Shown here: positions 9,185 through 18,299 of the stretch, piece by piece | How positions within the stretch are numbered: position 1 is the first letter of the stretch | How the letters are laid out: the number at the start of each line of letters is the position of its first letter | Origin: Stappia taiwanensis | Lineage (GTDB): Bacteria > Pseudomonadota > Alphaproteobacteria > Rhizobiales > Stappiaceae | Reading direction: 5' to 3' | DNA length: 64,000 nt | Assembly: GCF_014635285.1 (NCBI RefSeq) | Contig: NZ_BMCR01000004.1 | Coordinates: forward strand, 248,001-312,000 | The notes under the pieces: generated by a model | What the model saw: only the letters and a program-made list of their open reading frames with translations | Databases searched by the model: none | Told to the model about the DNA's origin: nothing | Translations under genes and position numbers: made by a program

Positions 9185-10606
9185 ATGATACGAGACAGAC
9201 AGGCCCGGGTCCGCGCGCCTGAAGACACGCAAATCAAGCATCCGCGCGGCCTGTCGCGCCGCAGCCTGCTGCTCGGCGGCGGCCTCGCCCTGGCCTCGGT
9301 TCCGGCGACGGCACGGGCGGCCACGCGGATCGCCGGGCTGCGCGGTACGATCGAGGCCAGCGAATTCGGCGTGCGCCCCAATGCCGGCGACGACCAGAGC
9401 GCCTTGCTGCAAAAGGCGATCAACGCCTCGGTGGAGCGCGGCCGCGCGCTGTTCCTGCCCGGCGGGCACTATCCCGTGGCCAATCTCAGGCTTCCCGGCG
9501 GAGCCCGCCTTGTGGGCATTCCCGGCCAGACATGGTTCGACTATCTGGGCGGTGGCCACCTCATCTACAGCGAGAAGGGCGCGGCCATCGGCCTTGAAGG
9601 CATTCACTTCGACGGCGGCAACAGACACCTTGGCGACTACACGCCGGCGCTGTTGCATTTCTCAGACGCGACCGATCTGTCCCTCGAAAGCTGCACCATT
9701 TCGGGCAGCGCCAAGACCGGGCTGGCGCTCGACCGATGCTCCGGGCGCGTCACCGCCTGCACGATCTCCGGCGCCCGGCAGGCGGGCCTGCGCTCGGTCG
9801 AGGCGACCGGCCTTTCCATCACCGACTGCCACGTGCACGACTGCGCCAATGCCGGCATCCTCGTCTACCGCTGGACCGAGGGCGAGGACGGCACGCTGGT
9901 CTCCGGCAACCGGGTGGAACGGATCGCCGCGAAGGATGGCGGCACCGGTCAGAATGGCAATGGCATCAACGTCTTTCGCGCCCATGGCGTGATCGTCAGC
10001 GGCAACCGGGTGACCGATTGCGCCTTTTCCGCGATCCGCGCCAATGCCGGATCGAACATCGTCATCAACGGGAATTCCTGCCTGCGCTCCGGCGAAACGG
10101 CGATCTACTCCGAATTCGCCTTCCAGGGCGCGGTGATCGCCGACAATCTGGTCGACGGCGGGACCATCGGCATTTCCATCGCCAATTTCCTCGATGGCGG
10201 CCGACTGGCCACCTGCTCCGGCAATGTGGTGCGCAATTTGACCGTCGACGGCCCCTACCCGGCCGAGGTGCAGGGCTTCGGCATCGGCATCGCCGTGGAG
10301 GCCGACACCGCGCTTACCGGCAATGTGATCGAGGGTGCGCCGCGCTTTGGCATCCACATGGGCTGGGGGCCCTACCTGCGCAATGTCAACGCCACGTCAA
10401 ATGTGATCCGCGCCTGCCCGACCGGGATCGGCGTTACCGTGGTGGAGGGCGCCGGGCCGGCGCTGATCGCCAGCAACATCATCCAGGATGCCAAACAGGG
10501 CGCGATCATCGGTCACCGCTGGAAAGAGGCGGTGACCAGGGATCTGACGCAGGCGGGCACCGAGGCCTTCCCGCATCTGACGATCCAGGGCAACGTTGTG
10601 AGTTGA
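9185..10606 (+). CDS. TIGR03808-type Tat-exported beta-helix protein
   Basis: 473 residues. A twin-arginine signal (LSRRSLLLGGGLALAS) near residues 24-40 is followed by an Ala-rich cleavage region. The rest is a parallel beta-helix: a pectate-lyase-like first rung (EFGVRPNAGDDQSALLQKAI) and then many short repeats such as GNRVTDCAFSAIRANAG and GNVIEGAPRFGIHMG. This matches the TIGR03808 family, a Tat-translocated repetitive protein found in Rhizobiales, of unknown function. The fold suggests carbohydrate binding or cleavage in the periplasm. ATG 9185 is preceded by a purine-rich AGAGGCAG stretch. It converges with the asparaginase gene. Confidence 0.82.
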   Translation: MIRDRQARVRAPEDTQIKHPRGLSRRSLLLGGGLALASVPATARAATRIAGLRGTIEASEFGVRPNAGDDQSALLQKAINASVERGRALFLPGGHYPVANLRLPGGARLVGIPGQTWFDYLGGGHLIYSEKGAAIGLEGIHFDGGNRHLGDYTPALLHFSDATDLSLESCTISGSAKTGLALDRCSGRVTACTISGARQAGLRSVEATGLSITDCHVHDCANAGILVYRWTEGEDGTLVSGNRVERIAAKDGGTGQNGNGINVFRAHGVIVSGNRVTDCAFSAIRANAGSNIVINGNSCLRSGETAIYSEFAFQGAVIADNLVDGGTIGISIANFLDGGRLATCSGNVVRNLTVDGPYPAEVQGFGIGIAVEADTALTGNVIEGAPRFGIHMGWGPYLRNVNATSNVIRACPTGIGVTVVEGAGPALIASNIIQDAKQGAIIGHRWKEAVTRDLTQAGTEAFPHLTIQGNVVS

Positions 10607-10673
10607 CCCCGGACCGGCCGTGGCAGGAACCAGCCGCGCGGGCGGTCAGGCCGCGGGGATCAGGCGCGGCAGA

Positions 10674-11699
10674 TCAGGCGAGCGCGCGCAGCGGCGCGAA
10701 CGCCTCCGCCACTGGCCGCACCGCGCCGACGACACGCCCGTTCCAATTGTCGAGACGCGGGCGCAGCCACGGCTCCAGCCCCTTTCGCTCGTCCTCATCG
10801 AGATCCAGAAGCGCCTCCAGCACGGCGGCCATCATCACCTGCGAGGCGCGCGTGCCGCCATCCTCGCATTTCAGCGCCACGCCAAAACCAAGCTCCGGCA
10901 GCGCGGCGGCGAAAACGCCCTCCGCGCCGGTCTTGACGAAGACCCGGCCACCGAACAGCTCCATCACATCGGTGCAGAACCGCTCCGTGCCGGCGACCAT
11001 GAAAGGAGCCTCGACACAGGCGTCATAAAGCCGCTCCGCCGCTTCCGCGCGCAAGGGAGACAGTCCGGCGCCGGTGCCGAAGCGGGCAAAGGCCAGCGCC
11101 AGCGCATCGAGCGGCATGGCGTAGGTGGGGATCGAACAGCCATCCGTGCCCCGGGCGGCATGGGTAAGCGACACGCCGCTGATTTCCTCCAGCGCCGCCC
11201 GCACCTCCTGCTGCACCGGATGATCCGGCTCCACGTAGCCTTGCGTCGGAACGCCAAGCGTACGGGCTAGGCCGAGGAAGCCCGCATGCTTGCCCGAGCA
11301 ATTGTTGTGCAGCGGACAGGGGCTTTCGTCGATCTGGTGCAGGTGGGCAACATCCTGCATGCGCTTCGGCCAGTGACTGCCGCATTCCAGCGCGCTCTCG
11401 TCGAGCCCGGCCTTCATCAGCATCACCCGGGCGGCATTGACATGCACCTGCTCGCCATTGTGCGAGGCGCAGGCAAGCGCCAGCTCCGCCGGCGACAGGT
11501 CGAGCGCGTCCGCCGCGCCCGATTCCACCAGCGGCAGCGCCTGCAGCGCCTTGACGGCGGAGCGGGGAAACACCGGCGCCGCGACACCGCCGATGCCGGC
11601 GACCAGCGCGCCATCGGCATCGACCACCGCAAGGGTGCCCCGGTGCCGGCTTTCGACGGTTTCGCCGCGCAGCACCTCCACCAGCACCGGATTGTCCAT
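10674..11699 (-). CDS. L-asparaginase II (Rhizobium etli ReAV type)
   Basis: 341 residues, converting L-asparagine to aspartate and ammonia. The family's unusual active site is complete: the Ser-Lys tandem S47/K50 (PRSAVK) and second serine S79 (CASHNGE). The metal-site set is C134 and K137 in NNCSGKHAG plus C188 in TDGCSIPTYAMP. Each position is one less than I recall for the R. etli enzyme, which supports the start. This class is unrelated to E. coli asparaginases I and II. Its ATG overlaps the stop of the aminotransferase gene by one base (TGATG), so the two are translationally coupled. Confidence 0.9.
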   Translation of the reverse strand: MDNPVLVEVLRGETVESRHRGTLAVVDADGALVAGIGGVAAPVFPRSAVKALQALPLVESGAADALDLSPAELALACASHNGEQVHVNAARVMLMKAGLDESALECGSHWPKRMQDVAHLHQIDESPCPLHNNCSGKHAGFLGLARTLGVPTQGYVEPDHPVQQEVRAALEEISGVSLTHAARGTDGCSIPTYAMPLDALALAFARFGTGAGLSPLRAEAAERLYDACVEAPFMVAGTERFCTDVMELFGGRVFVKTGAEGVFAAALPELGFGVALKCEDGGTRASQVMMAAVLEALLDLDEDERKGLEPWLRPRLDNWNGRVVGAVRPVAEAFAPLRALA

Positions 11700-12916
11700 C
11701 AGATGTCTCCCGCCGCCGCGACCTGTCGTTCCCGGTCGGCGCCAGCAGCGGTACGCCGGCTTGCCACCCAGTCGCCAAGCCGCTCCAGCGCCCCGTCAAT
11801 CACGCTGTCGCGCTTGCAGAAGCAGAACCGGACGAAGTTGGACGGGGCATCGGACACATAGAAGGCCGAGACCGGCACCACCGCCACCCCCGCCTCTTCC
11901 ACCAGTTGCTGGCAGATGGCGACGTCATCGCCTTCCAGCCCGAGCGGGGAGACATCGCAGGTGACGAAATAGGTGCCGGCACAGGGCAGCACGCCGAAGC
12001 CCAGCGCGGCGAGCCCGCGCGAGATCCGGTCACGCTTTTCCTGCAGGTCGTCGCGCAGGTCGAAGAAATAATCGTCCTCCTTCGCCAGCCCGTAGGCCAC
12101 TGCCTTTTGCAGATTGGGCGGGGTGGTGAAGGTCACGAACTGATGCGCCTTGGCGATCGGGTCGAGAAGGTTCGGCGCGGCGGTGATGTAGCCAACCTTC
12201 CAGCCGGTCAGCGAAAAGGTCTTGCCGGCGGAGCCGATCCGCACGCAGCGCTCGCGCATGCCCGGAAAGGCCATCAGCGGCATGTGCGCGCGGCCATCGA
12301 ACAAGAGATGCTCGTAGACCTCGTCGCAGATCGCATAGACACCATACTCGATGCACAGCCTTGCGATCTCCGACAGCTCGTCCTCGCTGAACACCTTCGC
12401 CGCCGGGTTCATCGGATTGTTGATGAGGATCGCCTTGGTGTTCTCGGTAAAGGCCGCAGCGAGCGCCTCAAGGTCGAGCCGCCAGTGCGGCGGGGTCACC
12501 CGCAGGCGCACCGGAATGCCGCCCGCCCGCTTCACCAGCGGCAGGTAGCAATCGTACAGCGGCTCAATCAGAATCACCTCATCGCCCGGCTCCAGCAGGG
12601 CCATCAGGCTGTCGGCCAGCGCCTCGGTGGCACCGGAGGTGACCAGCACCTCGCTCTGCCAGTCGACATCGAGGTCATAGAACCGCTTGTTGGTCTCCGC
12701 CACCGCCTGACGCAACTCCGGCAGACCGAGCATCGGCGGATACTGGTTCGGCCCGTCGATCAGCGCGGAGGCGGCGATGCGGCGCACATCCTCCGGGCCA
12801 TCCACATCCGGAAACCCCTGACCGAGATTGATCGCGCCCGTGGCATTCGCCATCCGGGACATGGTTTCGAAAATGGTGGTTTGCAGGCCGGTGAACACCG
12901 GATTGGTCGGCTTCAT
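11699..12916 (-). CDS. Class I aminotransferase (MetAT/KAT-like, PLP fold type I)
   Basis: 405 residues. Motifs include the substrate-side INLGQGFPDVDGP, the pyridine-binding region NNPMNPAAKVF and CDEVYEHLLFDG, and the PLP lysine in GSAGKTFSLTGWKVG. The closest recognised relatives are the YbdL/kynurenine-aminotransferase-like enzymes that use methionine, glutamine or aromatic amino acids. The specific substrate is inferred only. It is the first gene of a two-gene operon and overlaps asparaginase by one base. Coupling to an asparaginase suggests catabolism of amide amino acids (inference). The intergenic region before it carries a perfect 14-bp palindrome, ggcggaattccgcc, at 13050-13063. Confidence 0.85.
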   Translation of the reverse strand: MKPTNPVFTGLQTTIFETMSRMANATGAINLGQGFPDVDGPEDVRRIAASALIDGPNQYPPMLGLPELRQAVAETNKRFYDLDVDWQSEVLVTSGATEALADSLMALLEPGDEVILIEPLYDCYLPLVKRAGGIPVRLRVTPPHWRLDLEALAAAFTENTKAILINNPMNPAAKVFSEDELSEIARLCIEYGVYAICDEVYEHLLFDGRAHMPLMAFPGMRERCVRIGSAGKTFSLTGWKVGYITAAPNLLDPIAKAHQFVTFTTPPNLQKAVAYGLAKEDDYFFDLRDDLQEKRDRISRGLAALGFGVLPCAGTYFVTCDVSPLGLEGDDVAICQQLVEEAGVAVVPVSAFYVSDAPSNFVRFCFCKRDSVIDGALERLGDWVASRRTAAGADRERQVAAAGDI

Positions 12917-13182
12917 GCTGGCATGTATCCCTCACCTGTCGCCGGAGGATCCGCGCGACGGACGCCGCGTATGTAGCCATTCAACATCGCGCCGTCGAGC
13001 ATGGATGCGCGAAAGGGGGAGCGCTTTTCCGCGCCGCCCCTCCCTCATTGGCGGAATTCCGCCGATGAAAAGCCTGGCTGAATGGCGCGGACGGCATCTT
13101 AACCGAAAAACCGAAAGTTGTCCGCCCCCGCCGGGACACGCCGCTTTCACGAAATTTGGCCTTGCCGTGGCTCCGCCGGACG

Positions 13183-14691
13183 TCAGCGCACCAGAATGTT
13201 GCGGAACTGCCAGGGGTCGCTTTCGTCCAGATCCTCGGGAAAGAGGCCCGGCCGGTCGGCAAGCGGGGTCCAGTCGGTGTAGTAGCCCTTCACCGGACCG
13301 AGGTAGGGCTTCTGGATTTCCAGGCAGCGGCGGTAGTCCATCTCGTCAGTCTCGACGATGCCCGCCTCAGGGTTTTCCAGCGCCCAGACCATGCCGGCAA
13401 TCACCGCCGAGGAGACCTGAAGGCCCGTCGCGTTCTGATACGGCGCGAGTTCCCGGGTTTCCTCGATCGAAAGCTGCGAGCCGTACCAGTAGGCATTGCG
13501 GGCGTGGCCATAGAGCAGGACGCCGAGTTCATCGACGCCGTCGAGGATCTCGTCCTCTTCCAGAACGTGGAATTCCGGCTGTACCTTTCCGGCCGCGCCG
13601 AACAGCTCATGCAGCGACAGCACCGCGTCATTGGCCGGGTGATAGGCGTAATGGCAGGTCGGCCGATAGACGGCCTTCTTGTTCTTCTTCACCGTGAAGT
13701 AATCGGCGATGGAGATCGATTCATTGTGGGTGACGAGGAAGCCGTACTGGGCGCCGGGCGTGGGACACCAGCTCCGCACCCGGGTGTTTGCCCCCGGCTG
13801 CAGCAGATAGATCGCCGCCTTGCAGCCCTTCTTGTGCTTGCGCGCATTTTTCGGCGCCCATTTCTCATGGGTGCCCCAGCCAAGCTCGGAGGGCTGGAAC
13901 CCTTCGGAGACGAACCCTTCCACCGACCAGGTATTCCAGAACACGTTCATCGGCTTGGGCGCGCGGGCGCGCTGGGTGTCGCGCTCGGCGATGTGGATGC
14001 CCTTGACGCCGACCTTGCGCATCAGCTTGGCCCAGCCCTTGCGCGTGGTCGGCTCCTCAAAGGCGGTGCCGGTGTCGCGGGCGATATCGACCAGCGCCTG
14101 CTTGACGAACCAGGACACCATGCCCGGATTGGCCCCGCAGCAGGAAACGGCGGTGGTGCCGCCGGGGGTCTTCTTCTTCTCGCGGCGCACGGTCTCGCGC
14201 AGCGCGTAGTTGGTCCGCGCTTCCGGCCCGGCGCTGTCATCGAAATAAAAGCCGAGCCACGGCTCAACGACCGTATCGATGTACAGCACCCCGAGCTCAC
14301 GGCACAGCTTCATCAGATCGAGCGACGACGTGTCGACCGACAGGTTGACGCAGAACCCCTGCCCCGCGCCCTCGGTCAAGAGCGGCGCCAGCACCTCGCG
14401 GTAGTTGTCCGGCGTGATCGCCACCTTGCGGAAGGCATAGCCCCGCTCCTCGACCAGCGCACGCGCGTCATCCACCGGATCGATCACCGTCACCCGGGCC
14501 GGATCGAAGCGGAAGTGGCGCTCGATCAACGGCAGGGTGCCCTTGCCGATGGAGCCGAAGCCGATCATCACGATCGGGCCGGAAATGGTGCCATGCACGG
14601 GATAGGCCTTGCCGGCCTTGGCCGGGGCCGGAGCCTCGTCCACGCCTTCGGGCGCGGCCGCCGCGTCCACCTGTGTGCGATCGGTCGTCAT
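13183..14691 (-). CDS. hss: Homospermidine synthase
   Basis: 502 residues. It would make sym-homospermidine from two putrescines with NAD+ as hydride carrier. The N-terminal NAD-binding loop GFGSIGKGTLP, the conserved SVDTSSLDLM and YIDTVVEPW segments, and CCGANPGMVS all fit bacterial Hss, as does the length. It lies 63 bases after the ornithine decarboxylase gene in the same direction, so putrescine made by that enzyme feeds it directly. The spacer contains a 7-bp hairpin (ccgccgg-cgcta-ccggcgg, about 14729-14747) without a T tract, which may set relative expression. Homospermidine instead of spermidine is common in Rhizobiales. Confidence 0.93.
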   Translation of the reverse strand: MTTDRTQVDAAAAPEGVDEAPAPAKAGKAYPVHGTISGPIVMIGFGSIGKGTLPLIERHFRFDPARVTVIDPVDDARALVEERGYAFRKVAITPDNYREVLAPLLTEGAGQGFCVNLSVDTSSLDLMKLCRELGVLYIDTVVEPWLGFYFDDSAGPEARTNYALRETVRREKKKTPGGTTAVSCCGANPGMVSWFVKQALVDIARDTGTAFEEPTTRKGWAKLMRKVGVKGIHIAERDTQRARAPKPMNVFWNTWSVEGFVSEGFQPSELGWGTHEKWAPKNARKHKKGCKAAIYLLQPGANTRVRSWCPTPGAQYGFLVTHNESISIADYFTVKKNKKAVYRPTCHYAYHPANDAVLSLHELFGAAGKVQPEFHVLEEDEILDGVDELGVLLYGHARNAYWYGSQLSIEETRELAPYQNATGLQVSSAVIAGMVWALENPEAGIVETDEMDYRRCLEIQKPYLGPVKGYYTDWTPLADRPGLFPEDLDESDPWQFRNILVR

Positions 14692-14754
14692 GCGGGTTTC
14701 CCCTTTTTCTGAAGCGTGAGCAGCCCGGACCGCCGGCGCTACCGGCGGCCCGTG

Positions 14755-15888
14755 TCAGATGACATAGGAGCGGAGCGGCTCGAAGCCATTGAACGCCACC
14801 GAGGAATAGGTGGTGGTGTAGGCTCCGCAGGCCCCGATCAGCACCTTGTCGCCAATCGACAGGGAGACCGGCAGCTCGTAGGGGGTCTTTTCATAAAGGA
14901 CATCGACGCTGTCGCAGGTCGGCCCGGCAAGAATGCAAGGGCTCCGGCGATCGTCATCCTTTTCCGTACGGATTGGATAGCGGATCGCCTCGTCCATGGT
15001 TTCGGCCAGCCCGTTGAACTTGCCGATGTCGAGATAGACCCAGCGCAGCTCGTCTTCATGGTCGGACTTGCGCGAAATCAGCACCACTTCCGCCTCGATG
15101 ATCCCGGCATCGCCGACCATGCCCCGGCCCGGCTCGATGATGGTTTCGGGGATCTGGTTGCCGAAATGGGTGCCGAGCGCCCGGAGAATGGCTTCGCCGT
15201 AATGGGGCACGCCGGGCATGTCCTTGAGGTAACGGGCCGGAAAGCCGCCCCCGAGATTGACCATGGCCAGGTTGATACCGCGCTCCGCCATTTCGCGGAA
15301 GATCCAGGCGGCGGTGGACAGTGCCCCGTCCCAGGCCTCGACATTGGCCTGCTGCGAGCCGACGTGGAACGACACGCCATGGGCGACAAGGCCGCCGCGA
15401 TGGGCATGTTCCAGCACGCGCGGCGCCATATCCGGCGCGCAGCCGAACTTGCGCGACAGCGGCCAGTCGGCCCCGACGCCGTCGCACAGGATGCGGCAGA
15501 ACACCCGGGCACCCGGTGCGGCGCGGATGATCTTGTCGACCTCCGCCTCGCAATCGACCGCAAAGAGGCTGACGCCGAGCGCGTGGGCGCGGGCGATGTC
15601 GCGCTCCTTCTTGATGGTGTTGCCGAAGGAGATGCGTTCCGGCCCGGCGCCGGTGGCCAGCACCATTTCGATCTCGGCGAGCGAGGCGCAGTCGAAGCAG
15701 GAGCCGAGATCCGCCAGAAGCTGGATGATCTCCGGTGCCGGATTGGCCTTGACCGCATAAAACACGCGGGTGTCCGGCAGCGCATGGCTGAAGGTCAGGT
15801 AATTGTCGCGCACGATATCGAGATCGACGACAACGCAGGGGCCGTCGGATCGTCGCTGGCGGAGGAAGTCGAGGATGCGCTCGCTCAT
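14755..15888 (-). CDS. odc: Ornithine decarboxylase, PLP fold type III
   Basis: 377 residues, the usual length of the alphaproteobacterial enzyme. It decarboxylates ornithine to putrescine. PLP would bind K47 in FYAVKANP. The glycine-rich phosphate loop NLGGGFPARYL, EPGRGMVGDAG and the catalytic cysteine in GPTCDSVDV are present. ATG 15888 is used: a GTG three codons upstream is possible, but GGGTGA lies 6 bases before the ATG. A lysine decarboxylase side activity is known for relatives. It heads the odc-hss operon and is preceded by a long structured leader. Confidence 0.92.
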   Translation of the reverse strand: MSERILDFLRQRRSDGPCVVVDLDIVRDNYLTFSHALPDTRVFYAVKANPAPEIIQLLADLGSCFDCASLAEIEMVLATGAGPERISFGNTIKKERDIARAHALGVSLFAVDCEAEVDKIIRAAPGARVFCRILCDGVGADWPLSRKFGCAPDMAPRVLEHAHRGGLVAHGVSFHVGSQQANVEAWDGALSTAAWIFREMAERGINLAMVNLGGGFPARYLKDMPGVPHYGEAILRALGTHFGNQIPETIIEPGRGMVGDAGIIEAEVVLISRKSDHEDELRWVYLDIGKFNGLAETMDEAIRYPIRTEKDDDRRSPCILAGPTCDSVDVLYEKTPYELPVSLSIGDKVLIGACGAYTTTYSSVAFNGFEPLRSYVI

Positions 15889-16330
15889 GGCATTCACCCG
15901 TTCGGTTCAAGTCGCAGGGCGCGAATGCACGAAGGGTCTCGACCGCGATGGAGACGGGCAAGACATTTCCTGCAAACACGATCGGTCGGGCGCCTGACAA
16001 CCTCGTGTCAGTGGCCGTCCCGCGATTGAGCTGCCTTGGATTGGAACGGGATCCCCGCACCGCACGGCCGGCAATGATGTAATAAGTGCCTCTTCAGTGA
16101 CCCCGGGACTTGGAACCCCGGCAGAGACCAAAAAAGCCCTCTTACGTCGTTGCTTTAAGCCGTTCGTTTTGTCGCTCTCTCCGGATGGGTCCGGGCCCTT
16201 GAGCGACTGCCATCGGTTGACCGATTGAACGACCACGGGCACGTGCGAATTTGGGCAAGCCGGTATATGCGGCAAGGGGGCGTCACATTCAAGCGGAAAT
16301 CACGGGACGCACCGTATTTTTTTGACCATG
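15889..16330 (-). promoter_or_regulatory. Long structured odc leader, candidate speF-type cis element
   Basis: No gene precedes odc for more than 500 bases. On the minus strand this region holds several hairpins: CCGGG-N9-CCCGG (16103-16121), TGACA-N6-TGTCA (15995-16010) and an ATCGGT/ACCGAT inverted repeat (16212-16225), plus a U-rich stretch. A structured leader called the speF motif is known upstream of ornithine decarboxylase in alphaproteobacteria. Position and gene context fit, but I cannot confirm the consensus from memory. A 23-codon upstream ORF lies inside it. The exact ends are not defined by sequence. Confidence 0.5.
16142..16213 (-). CDS. Candidate 23-residue upstream ORF in the odc leader
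   Basis: ATG...TAA on the minus strand encodes MAVAQGPGPIRRERQNERL followed by KATT, a short basic peptide ending about 250 bases before odc. No good SD sequence precedes it. It could be a leader peptide that senses ornithine or polyamines during translation, as SpeFL does in enterobacteria, although the sequence is unrelated. It may equally be a chance frame. Confidence 0.3.
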   Translation of the reverse strand: MAVAQGPGPIRRERQNERLKATT

Positions 16331-16353
16331 GGGCCGTTTTTTTGACCATGGGG
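16317..16353. repeat. Two 17-bp direct repeats, 20-bp period
   Basis: tttttttgaccatgggg occurs at 16317-16333 and again at 16337-16353, identical, separated by ccg. It sits between the terminator of the EF-hand gene and the odc leader, so it is probably promoter-proximal for odc or a regulator site. It could also be a recent slippage duplication. Confidence 0.8.
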
Positions 16354-16356
16354 AAA

Positions 16357-16381
16357 GGCGCGAAACCTCATGTTCCGCGCC
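16357..16381 (-). terminator. Hairpin after the EF-hand gene
   Basis: Arms ggcgcg (16357-16362) and cgcgcc (16376-16381). On the minus strand the stem is followed by TTTCCCC, about 50 bases after the EF-hand stop. A weak intrinsic terminator. Confidence 0.5.
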
Positions 16382-16431
16382 TTGTCCGTCCTCTCGCCTC
16401 ACAGCCGCCGGTCAGACGGCCCGCAAGCGCC

Positions 16432-17364
16432 TCAGTTGTTGCCGCCGCGGTTCATGCCCTGGCCACGTCCGCCGTTGCCGCAATCGCCGCCGCCGCGTTT
16501 GCCGCGCATGCCCTCGCCGCGCTTGCCGTGATGACCGCGCATGCCCTTTCCATGCCGGCCGCGATCCTCGATCGACAGCGCGTCGTCGCCGTTGCGGTCC
16601 ATCCGCTTGACGATGTTTGCCATCGGCTCGGTGGCCTCTTCCCGGGTCACCGAAAGGTTGCCGTCCCGGTCGAGACGCTGGAACATGCGCACCATGCGCC
16701 TATCAGACCGCGCCACCCAGACCGCCTCGTACTCCTCAAGGGTCAGCGCACCATCGCCGTCCTTGTCCGCGTCGGCGAACAGCTTGGCGCGGGCCGCCTC
16801 GACTTCTTCCCGGGTCACGTTGCCATCGCCATCGGCGTCAAAGCCGGGCATCTGGCCCATGCGACCCATGCCGTCCGGACCCCGGCCGGCGCCCTTGCCG
16901 CCGCCGCGTTTTTCCATCCTGTCCATCATCCGGTTCATGCGCCGGTCGAACTCGGCCTTGGTGAGCTTGCCATCGCCGTCGACGTCATGACGCTGGAAGC
17001 TGCGCACCTTGCGATTGGCGAATTCGGCCGCATAGGCCTTCTTGAACTCCTCCAGCGACACGCCGCCGCTTGTATCCGCGTCGGCCTTGGCGAACATGTC
17101 CACCAGCGCCGCGTCAATTTCCGCCTGGGTAACGCGGCCGTCCTTGTCGGTGTCGAACCGCATCACGAACCACTGTGCCATGCCCTGATGTCCGTGGCCC
17201 ATGCCCATGCCGTGGTGACCGCGCCCCATGCCCTTGCCCATGCCGTGATGCCAGCCGCCCTCGCCTCCACGGCAGCCGCCACGGTCGGCGAATGCGGGGA
17301 CAGCGAGGCTACCGACGACAGTGGCGGCAACAGCGGCAACGGCGAATTTCCTGAACTTACTCAT
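16432..17364 (-). CDS. Periplasmic multi-EF-hand calcium-binding protein
   Basis: 310 residues. Signal peptide MSKFRKFAVAAVAATVVGSL with cleavage after AFA (residues ~24-26). After a His/Gly/Met-rich stretch (residues ~30-65) come six to seven EF-hand loops: DTDKDGRVTQAE, DADTSGGVSLEE, DVDGDGKLTKAE, DADGDGNVTREE, DADKDGDGALTLEE, DRDGNLSVTREE and a weaker DRNGDDALSIED. The tail is again Gly/His/Arg-rich. It should bind calcium outside the inner membrane, and the His/Met-rich ends might bind another metal (inference). ATG 17364 has AAAGGA upstream; an earlier in-frame GTG gives no signal peptide. It is divergent from a response regulator/kinase pair, which may control it. Confidence 0.85.
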   Translation of the reverse strand: MSKFRKFAVAAVAATVVGSLAVPAFADRGGCRGGEGGWHHGMGKGMGRGHHGMGMGHGHQGMAQWFVMRFDTDKDGRVTQAEIDAALVDMFAKADADTSGGVSLEEFKKAYAAEFANRKVRSFQRHDVDGDGKLTKAEFDRRMNRMMDRMEKRGGGKGAGRGPDGMGRMGQMPGFDADGDGNVTREEVEAARAKLFADADKDGDGALTLEEYEAVWVARSDRRMVRMFQRLDRDGNLSVTREEATEPMANIVKRMDRNGDDALSIEDRGRHGKGMRGHHGKRGEGMRGKRGGGDCGNGGRGQGMNRGGNN

Positions 17365-17570
17365 CGCGAGGCATCCTTTCGGGTTTCGATGCGATGACCC
17401 TGAGATAGGGAGCGTTTGTCGCAGAACTATCCCGGTTGGACCGCGCATGTGTCACAATCTGTCTTGCCCTACCGGCCTGATACAGTTGATTACAATTCCC
17501 ATTCCCCACGCCTCCCCCGACCGACTACCTATAGAGCAACGAAACAGGCGCAGACCGAGCCGAACCGAGC

Positions 17571-18299
17571 ATGACCGACCACAGTCCCCATATCCTCGTC
17601 GTCGACGATCACCGTGACATTCGCGAGACGCTGGCGCGGTATCTGCGCAAGAACGGCTTTCGTGCCTCGGTCGCCGACAGCGCACTGCAGGCCCGCAAGT
17701 TCCTCAAGGCGGCGGCCGTCGACCTGATCGTGCTCGATATCATGATGCCGGGCGAGGACGGGTTGTCGCTGTGCCGGCATCTGGTCGAGAGCGGCTCCAT
17801 CCCGGTGATCCTGCTGACGGCCATGGCCGAGGATACGGACCGGATCGTCGGGCTTGAGATCGGCGCAGACGATTATGTCACCAAACCGTTCAATCCGCGA
17901 GAGCTGCTGGCCCGCATCCGGGCGGTGCTGCGCCGGTCGATGCAGGTGCCGAAGGACCGGGACCCGGTGGAAGCGGAAACCCTCGCCTTTGCCGGCTGGC
18001 GCCTCGATGTGCCCAAGCGGCTGCTCTCCGGCGATGACGGGGTGGCGATCCCGCTGTCGACCGGCGAGTTCCAGCTCCTCGTCGCCTTCCTCAAGCGGCC
18101 GAAGATGGTGCTGTCGCGCGATCAGTTGCTCGACCTCACGTCCGGACGCAGCCCGGGCGTCTTCGACCGTTCGGTCGACAATCAGGTCAGCCGCTTGCGG
18201 CGCAAGATCGAAGCCGACCCGAAGGCCCCGGAGCTGATCAAGACCGTCTGGGGCGGCGGCTACACATTTACCGCCGATGTCGAGGACGGGACCGAATGA
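17571..18299 (+). CDS. OmpR-family response regulator
   Basis: 242 residues. Receiver domain with the acidic pair in VVDDHRD, phospho-acceptor D56 (VLDIMMPGEDG) and K105 in YVTKPF. The C-terminal winged helix (LSTGEFQLLVAFL...VDNQVSRLRRKIE) binds DNA. Its stop overlaps the start of the kinase gene (ATGA), giving a standard two-component operon. The gap to the divergent EF-hand gene contains short repeated elements such as tgtcacaat and gattacaat that could be binding sites, but none is clear enough to call. Confidence 0.93.
   Translation: MTDHSPHILVVDDHRDIRETLARYLRKNGFRASVADSALQARKFLKAAAVDLIVLDIMMPGEDGLSLCRHLVESGSIPVILLTAMAEDTDRIVGLEIGADDYVTKPFNPRELLARIRAVLRRSMQVPKDRDPVEAETLAFAGWRLDVPKRLLSGDDGVAIPLSTGEFQLLVAFLKRPKMVLSRDQLLDLTSGRSPGVFDRSVDNQVSRLRRKIEADPKAPELIKTVWGGGYTFTADVEDGTE

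Noticed and set aside
13156-14712. 518-codon plus-strand frame opposite homospermidine synthase
   Set aside because: Antisense shadow; hss on the minus strand is a full-length family member.
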